Origin: Bacillota bacterium
GTDB taxonomy: Bacteria; Bacillota; UBA994; UBA5500
Length of the DNA: 64,000 nt
Direction: 5' to 3'
NCBI GenBank assembly: GCA_023436245.1
Contig: JAEZJZ010000017.1
Location: 1-64,000, forward strand
Shown: positions 23,725-31,919 of the stretch, one piece after another
How positions within the stretch are numbered: position 1 is the stretch's first letter
Layout of the letters: each line of letters begins with the position of its first letter
The notes under the pieces: generated by a model
What the model was told of the DNA's origin: nothing
The model's input: the letters and a program-made list of their open reading frames with translations, nothing else
The model's database searches: none
Made by a program: the position numbers and the translations under genes

Positions 23725-24234
23725 TTGAAGTCAGAAGCCGTTCAACTGATGCAGGAGTACTTTGCTCCTGACCAGGGACAGGTGCAGCATGCACTGGCCG
23801 TCACCGAGTTTGCTGAGCGTATCTACACCGGAGAAAGGGTCGAACAGCCCTTCACGGCCCTCGTGGTCACGCTGGCCGGTCTGTTCCACGATGTCGGCAT
23901 TCCTGAGGCGCTGCGCCTGCATGGCACCGCCGCCGGACCGTACCAGGAAGAGGCCGGTGAGCCGATCGCCCGCCGGCTGCTCACGTCGTTATCTGTGCGC
24001 CCGGATGTGCTGGAGCGCGTCTGCTATATCGTACGGCACCACCACAGTCAGGAATTCATCGACGGCCTCGACTTTCAGATTATCTTCGAGGCGGATGCCT
24101 TGGTCAACCTGCCTAACCGACACCGGGCAGGTCGCCTGACCGGTTCGCTGGCAGAGACGATTGCCCAGGTGTTTGTCACCGACACCGGGCGCAAGTTGAT
24201 CACCGCCTGGGGAAGAGAGCAGGGCCTGCTCTAG
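23725..24234 (+). CDS. HD-domain metal-dependent phosphohydrolase
   Basis: The 169-residue protein has the HD signature: an early His in VQHALAVTEFAERIY, LAGLFHDVGIPEAL (His-Asp), RHHHSQ, and a later Asp in FEADALVNLP. Such small HD hydrolases act on nucleotides or nucleotide second messengers; nothing here fixes the substrate. The TTG start at 23725 has AAAGGA about 10 bases upstream. It is a single-gene unit followed by paired palindromic repeats. Confidence 0.82.
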   Translation: MKSEAVQLMQEYFAPDQGQVQHALAVTEFAERIYTGERVEQPFTALVVTLAGLFHDVGIPEALRLHGTAAGPYQEEAGEPIARRLLTSLSVRPDVLERVCYIVRHHHSQEFIDGLDFQIIFEADALVNLPNRHRAGRLTGSLAETIAQVFVTDTGRKLITAWGREQGLL

Positions 24235-24274
24235 GCATCTGAGAGACGGCTATCGGCAATCGCCGCTGGGGCCG

Positions 24275-24344
24275 GCGGGGCGCAGCATGCGCCCCCTACA
24301 AGACCGCGCGTCCCCACCGTAGGGGCGCCATGCATGGCGCCCGC
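24275..24344. repeat. facing pair of CATGCATG-type palindromes (copies 3 and 4)
   Basis: A reverse copy (24275-24299, GCGGGGCGCAGCATG...) and a forward copy (24319-24344, GTAGGGGCGCCATG...) face each other with CCCCTAC and GTAGGGG inward, 19 bases apart. The same arrangement occurs at 28117-28194 and 39136-39204. Copy 3 is imperfect at the centre (AGCATGC). The pair lies between convergent genes. Confidence 0.85.
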
Positions 24345-24362
24345 CCCATCCCGAATCCGCCG

Positions 24363-26345
24363 TCAGGCCCTCGCCGCCCGCCGCCGCTGGCGCCAGGTGC
24401 GGATGCCCGCGATCAATGCGGCCACGAGTACAATCACTCCCGCGAGCGGCCAGAGCCAGATCGGCAGCGTGTCCACCTGCTGCAGTCGATCCGAGGTGCT
24501 CTGGTAGTAGACAGGCATCTCTGGCATCCCGCTTGCACCCAGCGGCAGTCCGGCAGCATATTCCAAGACCGTCTGCCAAACCTTCATCTCGCGACCATCC
24601 CGGTAGACGATAGCCTCTTCCACACTGCCAAGCGGCGTGCCCTGCTTGTCTTTCATCACCAGCGCCCAGCTCGGCAGCATCTCGCCGACCATGGGCAGAA
24701 ACTTGGCCAGATAATAGTCCGAAATCACGTGGTAGAGCTGCTCATCTCCCCGCTGCAACGGCGTGTAATCGCTGCTCAACACGCTGTTCTGCACGCCGTC
24801 CCCAGTATAGCGCTCCGCCGTCAGCACTGAGCGGCCGGTGGGGATGGGCAGATTCTTGACCGGGATGGTGGCCAGGATGGCCCTGTCTGGGTCGAACTTC
24901 ATCTTCAGTCCGGAGTATTGCAGGAAGTAGATGTCGCCCTTCAACTGCGAGAGCAATGTGCCTACCTCCAGCACCCGCCGCATTTCTTCGCCGGTGAAGT
25001 AGAACGAGACCAGAGGGTAGCCCGGCTGCTGGTCGGGACCGGCACCCAAACCAACCAGATTAACCAAGTCAAGCAGAGCAACCTGCCCCTCGGTGGCAGC
25101 CTGCTCGCCCGGCTCAATGCTACCGCGAATGACGCCATTTGCCTGAATGGCAAAATCCACCTTGTCTCCGGTGACCTCTTCGCCGACGAAACGCATGGCG
25201 TCGGCCACGAAGTTGCCAAACGGCGACTCTGACAGTTCGGGCTGGTTGGATACGGTGAAATCAGAATGCAGCACGGTTTCCGAAATCTGGTTGAAGCGGC
25301 CGCCCGTCATGCCGCCGAGCAACCGGTTCAGCCGGTCAGCGTACTGCGTCACCTGAGCGGTGAAGGTAGGGTTAAATGGGATCTTCTCGTCCAGCGGCAG
25401 GAGGTAAGGTTCATTCACCTCGGCGTTGCGCAAGCGGATTGTGTCCGCCTCCGGATCATATGCCACCCGCAGCAAGCCGAGATTGGCCAGCTTGGTACCG
25501 GTCTGCACGATGATCGTTTGATTGACCATAATCGGCTGCAGCAAGCTGCTGTGACTGTGGCCACCAATAATGATGTCAATGCCGGGCACGGCCTTGGCAA
25601 TCACTTGATCCTCTTCATCTCCGCAATGTGAGATGGCCACCACTAGGTCCACGCCCGCTGCTTGTAGAGTTTGCACAGCTGCGCTTGCGGCTGCTTGCTG
25701 CTCCGAGAACTCGACCGGCGGGGCGGAGGGAGCAACCTCGCTCGCTTCGATGCCCATCAAACCAAAGAAGCCGATGGTCACGCCGTTTGGCAGTTGCTTG
25801 ATATAGGTTTCCCGGATACCGACCTCACCCAAAGGGTGACCGGCCGGGATCACGGTGTTGCTGGCCACAATTGCTGTCTCTGCGGCTGCATCCGGATAGC
25901 CGGCCGCCCGCAGGTATTCAGCTAACACTTCTGGGCCATAGTCATACTCGTGGTTGCCGATCGTGATCACGTCGTATCCGAGTTGCTGCATCAGTGTCAG
26001 CTCGGGGGCCTGGCTGCCCAAGGCCAGCCAGGAGAATGGGGACCCGCTCAGGTAGTCTCCCCCGGAAATGAGCAGGCTGGGCTCACTCCCCAGGCGACTG
26101 CGCGTGTCCAGCACGGCCTGCGCCAGGCGGGCGAATCCGCCGGAAGAAGCATTGTTGCCACTGGCGGAGTAATCGACCAAAGGAGATGGCAACAGGGCTG
26201 AATGCTCGTCGTTAGTGTGCATGATGGTGAAGTAGATTTCGGGCTGTGCGGCTTGAGCTGCTGCCATCTGGGTCAACAGAGGCGAGAAAGTGCAAAGCAC
26301 CATCAGAATGGCTGAGCAGACAGCGATGGCGCGTGGATGACGCAT
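24363..26345 (-). CDS. surface-anchored 5'-nucleotidase/2',3'-cyclic phosphodiesterase
   Basis: The 660-residue protein belongs to the UshA/YfkN family that releases nucleosides and phosphate from extracellular nucleotides. An N-terminal signal peptide ends near AAAQA. The metallophosphatase domain has MHTNDEHS, SGGDYLSGS, IGNHEYDYG, AISHCGDEED and GGHSHS. The C-terminal substrate domain has SPFGNFVADAMR and ANGVIRG. A final membrane helix (WLWPLAGVIVLVAALIAGI) and a basic tail anchor it to the membrane. GGAGG lies just before the ATG. It is a single-gene unit. Confidence 0.93.
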   Translation of the reverse strand: MRHPRAIAVCSAILMVLCTFSPLLTQMAAAQAAQPEIYFTIMHTNDEHSALLPSPLVDYSASGNNASSGGFARLAQAVLDTRSRLGSEPSLLISGGDYLSGSPFSWLALGSQAPELTLMQQLGYDVITIGNHEYDYGPEVLAEYLRAAGYPDAAAETAIVASNTVIPAGHPLGEVGIRETYIKQLPNGVTIGFFGLMGIEASEVAPSAPPVEFSEQQAAASAAVQTLQAAGVDLVVAISHCGDEEDQVIAKAVPGIDIIIGGHSHSSLLQPIMVNQTIIVQTGTKLANLGLLRVAYDPEADTIRLRNAEVNEPYLLPLDEKIPFNPTFTAQVTQYADRLNRLLGGMTGGRFNQISETVLHSDFTVSNQPELSESPFGNFVADAMRFVGEEVTGDKVDFAIQANGVIRGSIEPGEQAATEGQVALLDLVNLVGLGAGPDQQPGYPLVSFYFTGEEMRRVLEVGTLLSQLKGDIYFLQYSGLKMKFDPDRAILATIPVKNLPIPTGRSVLTAERYTGDGVQNSVLSSDYTPLQRGDEQLYHVISDYYLAKFLPMVGEMLPSWALVMKDKQGTPLGSVEEAIVYRDGREMKVWQTVLEYAAGLPLGASGMPEMPVYYQSTSDRLQQVDTLPIWLWPLAGVIVLVAALIAGIRTWRQRRRAARA

Positions 26346-26578
26346 GCTATTACCTCCTTGCGGTTGTGGTCACCTACTATCTATTCGCCTTTGCTGGGAA
26401 AAGCCCTTCTGCCTAGGCGTGCGCGTAGCGGCTCTGCATGCCGAGCCGATTCTGGCACCAAGCGTACTGTCTGCTCCGAAAAAATCTCTCCCTGTTGCAC
26501 CTCGGTAATCAATGATAGACTGCAGGTGTTAATCGGGCTGCACTGGGATTGGTGTCGCCCAGAGCGGAGGGATGAAAA

Positions 26579-27130
26579 GTGGAACTAGGTTTTCTGGCAG
26601 GTGAGAAGGTGCTGTTGCGGCCGTTTGAGGCCGAGGACATGGAGCACATGATCAGGTGGTACAATCAACCGGAGTTGCGGGCCTTGATTGGACAGGTCTA
26701 TCCGGAGACCAAGCATTCAGCGGAGGACTGGTTCGAGCGACTGTGCACCGACCGTAGTCGTGTCTGGTTCGCGGTGGTGCGTCAGTCGGACGGAGTGGTT
26801 GTGGGGGAAGCCGGACTGCTGCGCATGGACTTCCCCTGGAAGACAACTGATCTGACCATGATCATCGGCGACGAGAGCGCTCGGGGGCAAGGGCTGGGCA
26901 CCGAGGCAATCGTGCTGCTGATGGATTATGCCTTTGGCTATCTCGGCTTCCATCGCATTGCCATCGGTGTGGTCGGGTTCAACGACAAGGCCTTGCGCTT
27001 CTATGAGAAGGTCGGCTTCAAACGCGAAGGTATTCAACGCGATGGCTACTTCTATCGGCACAAGTTCCACGATTTTGTGATGATGAGCATCCTGGAGGAT
27101 GAGTTCCGGGCGCTGCACGGCACACGGTGA
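26579..27130 (+). CDS. RimJ/RimL-type GNAT acetyltransferase
   Basis: The 183-residue protein has the GNAT fold of RimJ/RimL relatives: VLLRPFEAEDMEHMIRWYN opening, TMIIGDESARGQGLGTEAI with the acetyl-CoA Q/RxxGxG/A loop, and GFNDKALRFYEKVGFKREG with the C-terminal motif. Substrates in this group are protein N-termini, amino acids or polyamines; none can be assigned here. Translation starts at a GTG with GCGGAGGG about 8 bases upstream. Confidence 0.88.
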   Translation: MELGFLAGEKVLLRPFEAEDMEHMIRWYNQPELRALIGQVYPETKHSAEDWFERLCTDRSRVWFAVVRQSDGVVVGEAGLLRMDFPWKTTDLTMIIGDESARGQGLGTEAIVLLMDYAFGYLGFHRIAIGVVGFNDKALRFYEKVGFKREGIQRDGYFYRHKFHDFVMMSILEDEFRALHGTR

Positions 27131-27134
27131 AACA

Positions 27135-27163
27135 GAGAGGAGGGGCGAATGGCGCCTCCTCTC
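27135..27163. terminator. bidirectional hairpin
   Basis: GAGAGGAGG pairs with CCTCCTCTC around a GGGCGAATGGCG middle. It lies between the convergent acetyltransferase and creatininase-like genes. Confidence 0.7.
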
Positions 27164-27189
27164 GTTGTTGCTGAGAGATAGCTAGAATC

Positions 27190-27963
27190 CTACTGCTGGA
27201 GCATCCGAATCGCGGCTACAAGCCGCTCCACCAAGTGCTCGTGGTACGCCCGGCCGCCCTCCCGGGAAGCCTTGCTCGGTTCACCCGAAACCCCGCCTGA
27301 CTTCTCCGCCAGCACCTGCTGCTCGGCAGCGCTACTGGGCACATAACAGAGCGTGTCCAACGGGTAGCGGGGATCCACGCTGTACAATGACTGTGGCTGG
27401 TGCGGATAGTCCTTGGCGCGATCCATCTTGCAGAGCTCGGGATGACGATACCAGAGGTGTGAGCTCTCGATCTCTTCAGCGTGACCGACCGCACCCCAAC
27501 CTAAGTCCTGCACAAACTCTTTGGACATGAACGCAGGGTCGAAGATCACGGCCCTCACCCCTAGTTCCCGCTTCACGCGCTCTCCCACGATTTGCAGCCA
27601 GGTGACGTTGACGATGCGGTGACCGTTCAAGAGGATGAAGTTCCTGAACCCATGCGCCTGTAGCGACTTGACTACATCCACCACCAGCTCCACCAGGATC
27701 TCCGGCCGGATGGTAATCGTGCCCGGCAGGACCATGTGATGCGGACTCCACCCAAACCAAAGGGGTGGAGCAACGGCCACTCCCGTCTGCTCCGATGCCG
27801 CTTCCGCCAAAGTAATCGCCACCATCGTGTCGGTACCCACCGGCAGGTGGGGCCCATGTTGTTCCGTGCTGCCGATCGGAAGCACCACTGTCCCTGCGCA
27901 ATCGCCTACCAGTTCCTTGATCTCCTCCCAGGTCATCTCCTGCAGTCTGTTGATCTTGTTCAT
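27190..27963 (-). CDS. creatininase-family amidohydrolase
   Basis: The 257-residue protein has the creatininase/FAPy-hydrolase opening LPIGSTEQHGPHLPVGTDT with Glu, His and Asp metal ligands. The second metal motif, usually NGHGGN, reads NGHRIVN, and the usual HAGExETS segment reads HAEEIESS. The changes suggest a substrate other than creatinine, or weaker metal binding. Family members hydrolyse cyclic amides in creatinine, formamidopyrimidine or mycofactocin routes. The ATG at 27963 has GGAGGG 8 bases upstream. Directly before that site lies the second copy of the two-hairpin leader repeat also seen at msrB. Confidence 0.8.
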   Translation of the reverse strand: MNKINRLQEMTWEEIKELVGDCAGTVVLPIGSTEQHGPHLPVGTDTMVAITLAEAASEQTGVAVAPPLWFGWSPHHMVLPGTITIRPEILVELVVDVVKSLQAHGFRNFILLNGHRIVNVTWLQIVGERVKRELGVRAVIFDPAFMSKEFVQDLGWGAVGHAEEIESSHLWYRHPELCKMDRAKDYPHQPQSLYSVDPRYPLDTLCYVPSSAAEQQVLAEKSGGVSGEPSKASREGGRAYHEHLVERLVAAIRMLQQ

Positions 27964-27979
27964 CCATTCGCCCTCCCCA

Positions 27980-28090
27980 GCAGTGCGCAGCACTGCGATC
28001 TAGATAGAGTGATTTTCGCTTGTCGAAAATCAGCTTGCACCATACAGCAGTGCGGAGCACTGCGATCTAACAAAGCGATTCTCGCTTTGT
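27980..28090 (-). repeat. tandem two-hairpin leader repeat, creatininase-like locus
   Basis: Hairpin A reads GCAGTGC/GCACTGC (27980-27996 and 28047-28063), where msrB has GCAACTC/GAGTTGC. Hairpin B reads GATTTTCG, loop CTTGT, CGAAAATC (28011-28031), where msrB has GATTCTTG/CAAGAATC. The loop CTTGT and the linker GATCTNNATAGAGT are kept while both stem arms change together. In the second unit B is replaced by ACAAAGCGA/TCGCTTTGT (28070-28090). The first A hairpin lies directly upstream of the gene's ribosome site. Confidence 0.85.
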
Positions 28091-28116
28091 ACCGCTGCCC
28101 AAGAATGTCATTGGCA

Positions 28117-28194
28117 GCGGGCGCCATGCATGGCTCCCCTACAGTAACGCGCGCACCCCCGCTCGCCCGTAGGGGTCGCATGCATGCGACCCGC
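28117..28194. repeat. facing pair of CATGCATG palindromes (copies 5 and 6)
   Basis: Reverse copy 28117-28142 (GCGGGCGCCATGCATGG...) and forward copy 28169-28194 (GTAGGGGTCGCATGCATGC...), 26 bases apart. The second is identical to copy 1 at 82-107. The two members have different arms, so they are not simple inverted duplicates. Confidence 0.85.
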
Positions 28195-28389
28195 TTCTAA
28201 CAGATGGTCCGCTGGGCAGTTCCGCTACCTCGCCGAAACAACCCATATGGCACTCCCGTGTTCATTCGCGGCCTTCCATCGATAGACCTGCCCCTGAAGA
28301 ATCTTCTCGCATCCATTCCGGTGGACTGGCAGTAGCTTGACCCAAATCGCATAGAGTGTATCAAGGACAAGTGGAAGGGGGAGTCTGCA
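28195..28389. other. intergenic stretch without recognised features
   Basis: Between the palindrome pair and the permease gene I see no gene, hairpin or convincing promoter. The ribosome site of the downstream permease (GGAAGGGGGAG) lies at its end. With the repeats before it, the gene-free stretch runs from 27964 to 28389. Confidence 0.5.
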
Positions 28390-29883
28390 GTGAATCGGCC
28401 GCAGCAGAAGGCACAGTGGATAGGAGCGTGGCCCTGGTTGGGCATCTTGTCGCTGGCACTGCTCGTTCTAGGCCAGCGTTTTCTGCAATGGCCGATTGGC
28501 ACCCGGCTGCAGATGATTGGCATCTTCGCAGTCCGTTGCTTCCTGCAAGCCCTGCCCTTTGTCATCCTCAGCAGTATCGTCTCCACAATAGTCATCCATT
28601 ACCTGCGAGACAGCGCCCTGCGCCAACTGCTGCCGCGCAGCCGGTCGCTCAGCCTGCTGGGGGCCTCCTTGCTCGGGGTGGCATTTCCGGTGAGCGGCGG
28701 TAGTGCCGCCATGATGGCGGAGCGCCTAGCCAAACAGGGGGCCTCGGTTGGCGCCGTCACCGCCTTCTTGCTGGCGGCGCCGCTGGTCAACCCCATCGTG
28801 CTGGCCTCCACTTATCGGGCCTTTGCCGGGTCGGTTGGGGTGACTGTCCTGCGGGGTCTCTGCGCCTGGCTATTGGCAGTTGCAGTCGCCGACCTGCTTG
28901 GCAGACTGCACCGCGATGCGCTGTTGCCTGTGCAGCCCGGCTTCTACCAACAGCCGGCCACCCTGCGCTTTGCTGCCGAGCAACGGGCTTCGCGCCCTTC
29001 ACCCGGCATACTGATCAGACATGCTTTTCGCCAGATCTACCAGAGTGGCCGCTGGCTGATCATTGGCATCCTGCTGGTGACCGCGTGGCAGACAACTGCT
29101 CCCATCTATTTGAAGCATGCAGCGGCTGAACATGCTTGGCTAACCATTCCTCTGATGGCGCTGGCTGCATGGCTACTCTCGGTTGGGCCGGAAAGCGATG
29201 CTTGGCTGGTCAGAAGCTTGCTCGGGCAGTTCGCCGGCAGTTCGCTGCTGGCCTGGTTGTTACTTGCCCCCGTGATCCACCTCAGAAACCTGCGCAACCT
29301 GCAAAGGTACTTTGCCCCGGCGTTTGTGCGGTGGCTGGCGATCGCCAGCGTCACCGGCATGTTAGCGATATCCCTGCTGGCAAATCTGATCGGCATCGGC
29401 GGACAGTTGCCCCAGGACAGTGTCTTGACCGCCAGTTGGGCACCGCTCGCTTGCCGGTCAGCAGCCATCCCAGCCAGCTGCCTCACGCGACTGCCGGATG
29501 GTGGCCTGACCATCGAGTCGGAGAATTTCTTGGAGATGATGGAGAATCTCTGGTCGGCTGGAGACGAGATTACCGGACGACGCGTGGAAATGACCGGTTT
29601 CGTTTACAGCGATCCCACCCTCGGCCCCGAGGACTTCGTGCTGGCGCGGATGATGCTCACTGCGGAGAGCCGAGACCCGGTCGTGGCTGGGCTGCTCTGT
29701 CGCTGGCAGAAACGCAGCCATCTGGTTGACGGTCAGTGGCTGCTGGTGCAAGGCACGCTGGGTCGGCTCAACTTCTATGATCTGGGAGCAGGTGAGCTGC
29801 GCAGCATGCCATTCATCCAGGCGGAGCAACTGACCCTGATTGAGCCGCCAGCTGACCAGATAGTGAATTCTGAGCGGAGGTGA
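28390..29883 (+). CDS. UPF0718-type permease fused to a DUF1980-like domain
   Basis: The 497-residue protein has about eight membrane helices with the permease motifs LLGVAFPVSGGSAAMMAERLAKQGAS and LAAPLVNPIVLASTYRAF; the second mirrors TPIINPVVITSTAMAF of the next gene. After residue 375 comes a soluble domain (VEMTGFVYSDPTLGPEDFVLARMMLTAES) that matches the C-terminal domain of the DUF1980 protein two genes downstream. The Cys-Cys of that domain is absent here, as is the ECG cysteine motif of the usual permease. It looks like a divergent paralogue of the following pair, fused into one chain. GTG start with GGGGGAG upstream. Confidence 0.75.
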   Translation: MNRPQQKAQWIGAWPWLGILSLALLVLGQRFLQWPIGTRLQMIGIFAVRCFLQALPFVILSSIVSTIVIHYLRDSALRQLLPRSRSLSLLGASLLGVAFPVSGGSAAMMAERLAKQGASVGAVTAFLLAAPLVNPIVLASTYRAFAGSVGVTVLRGLCAWLLAVAVADLLGRLHRDALLPVQPGFYQQPATLRFAAEQRASRPSPGILIRHAFRQIYQSGRWLIIGILLVTAWQTTAPIYLKHAAAEHAWLTIPLMALAAWLLSVGPESDAWLVRSLLGQFAGSSLLAWLLLAPVIHLRNLRNLQRYFAPAFVRWLAIASVTGMLAISLLANLIGIGGQLPQDSVLTASWAPLACRSAAIPASCLTRLPDGGLTIESENFLEMMENLWSAGDEITGRRVEMTGFVYSDPTLGPEDFVLARMMLTAESRDPVVAGLLCRWQKRSHLVDGQWLLVQGTLGRLNFYDLGAGELRSMPFIQAEQLTLIEPPADQIVNSERR

Positions 29884-29887
29884 CTTG

Positions 29888-30877
29888 ATGACCTGGCCAC
29901 CAGACTGGAACCTGCTGCTGACCATTTTCCAGAGCGTATTGCTGGAAGCCCTACCTTTCGTGCTGATTGGGGTTTTGGTTTCCGCACTGATTGAGGTGTT
30001 CATCTCACAGGACTTAATTCACCGCTTCCTGCCGAAGAACCGGCTGATCAGCCTGCTGGCTGCCTGTTTGCTGGGACTGCTCTTTCCACTTTGCGAGTGC
30101 GGTATCGTTCCGGTGGTCAGGCGGCTGATCAAGAAGGGAGTGCCAGTGTCAGCCGGCATTGCTTTCATGTTAGCCACCCCAATCATCAACCCGGTGGTGA
30201 TCACCTCCACCGCTATGGCCTTTGCTCATCACCCGCGGATGGTGGCGCAACGACTGCTGGGCGGGTTCTTGGTGGCGCTGACGGTTGGGCTGGTGCTGGA
30301 GTTGCTCTATCAGGGTCGCAAGGCGGAACGGGTTTTACTCCCGGATCGGCATCACGATCATGGCCATGGACACGAGCATGACCACCACGGTCATGATCAT
30401 GATCACGACCACGGACACATTCACGATGACCCTGCCAACGCACAGCGCTCCCGGCGTTCGAGGCTCTTCCCCAAACTGGCCACCACCCTGTCCCATGCTA
30501 CCGACGAGTTCTTCACCACCGGACGCTACCTGATCATCGGAGCATTCCTGGCTGCTGCCCTGCAGAGCGTGCTCAGTCACCAGGTGCTGGATACGCTGGG
30601 GCAAAGCCAGATCGGATCCCGTTTTTCCATGATGGGGCTGGCTTATGGCCTCTCGCTCTGTTCAGAGGCGGATGCCTTTGTGGCCAGTACGTTCACTCAC
30701 AGTTTCTTGCCAGGGGCAGTGTTGGCCTTTCTGCTGTTCGGCCCGATGATGGACATCAAGAACACGCTGATGTTGCTCGGCAACTTCTCCGCACGCTTTG
30801 TCATCTTGCTGATCGGGCTGATCGCCGTCACCGTCTTCGGATATAGCTTCCTGATCAGCGCAGCTCTCCCGATTTAG
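29888..30877 (+). CDS. YcgR-type permease with His-rich loop
   Basis: The 329-residue protein is a UPF0718/YraQ-type permease with eight or so membrane helices in two repeats. The first repeat holds LLFPLCECGIVPVVRRLIKKGVP and ATPIINPVVITST; the second holds GLSLCSEADAFVAST and FGPMMDIKNTLMLLG. Between them, residues 154-182 form a cytoplasmic or outer loop with 14 histidines alternating with Asp, Gly and Glu, a strong sign of zinc, nickel or cobalt binding. It begins 4 bases after the fused permease, with GGAGG upstream of ATG 29888. The metal and direction of transport are not shown. Confidence 0.82.
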   Translation: MTWPPDWNLLLTIFQSVLLEALPFVLIGVLVSALIEVFISQDLIHRFLPKNRLISLLAACLLGLLFPLCECGIVPVVRRLIKKGVPVSAGIAFMLATPIINPVVITSTAMAFAHHPRMVAQRLLGGFLVALTVGLVLELLYQGRKAERVLLPDRHHDHGHGHEHDHHGHDHDHDHGHIHDDPANAQRSRRSRLFPKLATTLSHATDEFFTTGRYLIIGAFLAAALQSVLSHQVLDTLGQSQIGSRFSMMGLAYGLSLCSEADAFVASTFTHSFLPGAVLAFLLFGPMMDIKNTLMLLGNFSARFVILLIGLIAVTVFGYSFLISAALPI

Positions 30878-30902
30878 GCGAGAAGCGGAAAGGAGCAGAG
30901 AG

Positions 30903-31676
30903 ATGAGTTCATCAGACGTCCGCAAGTGCGGGGAAGAAGTGCCGCTACGCCTGCTAATTCTGGTCGGGTGGTCCTATTGGCTCTGGCAGTTGGTCAGAGG
31001 AGGCCACCTACGGCTGTATGTGCATCCCCGTTTCTCCGGCCCTGTGCTTTGGGCGGCGTTCTTCCTGGCCACGCTGGCTGTCTTTCAGACGATTCGTTTG
31101 ATTGGAGCCCGCGGCGTCAGGTCAACGCGGCTCCCACGCACTCGCCTGATCGCCTATATCGTGGTGCTGTTGCCATTGGTAGTAGGTTTCGCCCTGCCAC
31201 CGCAGGGCTTGGGCAGCGGCCTGGTCGAGCACCGAGGAAGCTTTCTGCCGAGCGACGACGATCATACTTTGCAGGAGCAGGCCGAGCTCGAGTCGCTGTT
31301 TGTCAGCAGTAATGGCCGGCAGCAAGTATCTGCCGCTCAGTTTCGCAGTCTAGCTGGCCTGCTTTGGAGCAACCCGGCCGCAGCGATCGGAGGCAGTGTG
31401 GAGCTGACCGGTTTCATCTACCAGGCAGCGGGGTTACCTCCCGGCCAGTTCCTGCTTGCCCGCTATGAAATCTCCTGCTGCACCGCCGACGCGACTGTGG
31501 TGGCCTGCCTCTGTACCTTGGCCGAGGGGCAGGCACTGCCACCTGACGGCTGGGTCACCGTCCAGGGTGTTGTGTCCAGAGGAGAGTACCAGTCGCAGTC
31601 AGTCGGACTGATAGAAGTGGAATCGCTCACCACAACTGACCCGCCGACTGACCCCTACATCTACGCACACAGGTGA
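30903..31676 (+). CDS. DUF1980/TIGR03943 YcgQ-type permease partner
   Basis: The 257-residue protein has an N-terminal membrane part (helices near residues 15-30, 46-65 and 82-97) and a C-terminal OB-like domain with VELTGFIYQAAGLPPGQFLLARY, EISCCTADATVVACL (Cys192, Cys193) and DGWVTVQGVV. This is the partner of YcgR-type permeases in Bacillota. The cysteine pair could bind a metal. It follows the His-rich permease by 25 bases with AAAGGAG upstream. The three genes form one operon ended by the hairpin at 31687. Confidence 0.85.
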   Translation: MSSSDVRKCGEEVPLRLLILVGWSYWLWQLVRGGHLRLYVHPRFSGPVLWAAFFLATLAVFQTIRLIGARGVRSTRLPRTRLIAYIVVLLPLVVGFALPPQGLGSGLVEHRGSFLPSDDDHTLQEQAELESLFVSSNGRQQVSAAQFRSLAGLLWSNPAAAIGGSVELTGFIYQAAGLPPGQFLLARYEISCCTADATVVACLCTLAEGQALPPDGWVTVQGVVSRGEYQSQSVGLIEVESLTTTDPPTDPYIYAHR

Positions 31677-31686
31677 AGAGGCACAA

Positions 31687-31713
31687 GGTGATGGTTGCCC
31701 CGCAACCATCACC
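31687..31713 (+). terminator. terminator after the permease cassette
   Basis: GGTGATGGTTG, CCCCG loop, CAACCATCACC, then CTATTTTG. It lies 10 bases after the DUF1980 stop codon. Confidence 0.75.
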
Positions 31714-31764
31714 CTATTTTGATCACCGCATCCTGCGGAGTGCAGCGCGCCACAACCTAGAGAC

Positions 31765-31814
31765 TGTCATTCCGAGCACTTCGCAGGCTCAGCATGAACT
31801 CCGCGAGGAATCTG
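31765..31814. repeat. GTCATTC...GAATCT repeat, long form
   Basis: It begins GTCATTCCGAGCACTTCGCA and ends AACTCCGCGAGGAATCT. This long form adds about 22 bases, with CTCAGCATGA near the middle, to the short form found four times at 45622-45807. A second long form in the opposite direction lies at 55965-56012. Confidence 0.75.
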
Positions 31815-31919
31815 ATCCTGGTAGCGGCCCCCATGCAGGAAAAACGGCAGCAGTCATGGAAATCCCACGGGTCGGCCTATCTGCCGACCGAATGCCGCCT
31901 GTAAGGGAGGGACTACCCT

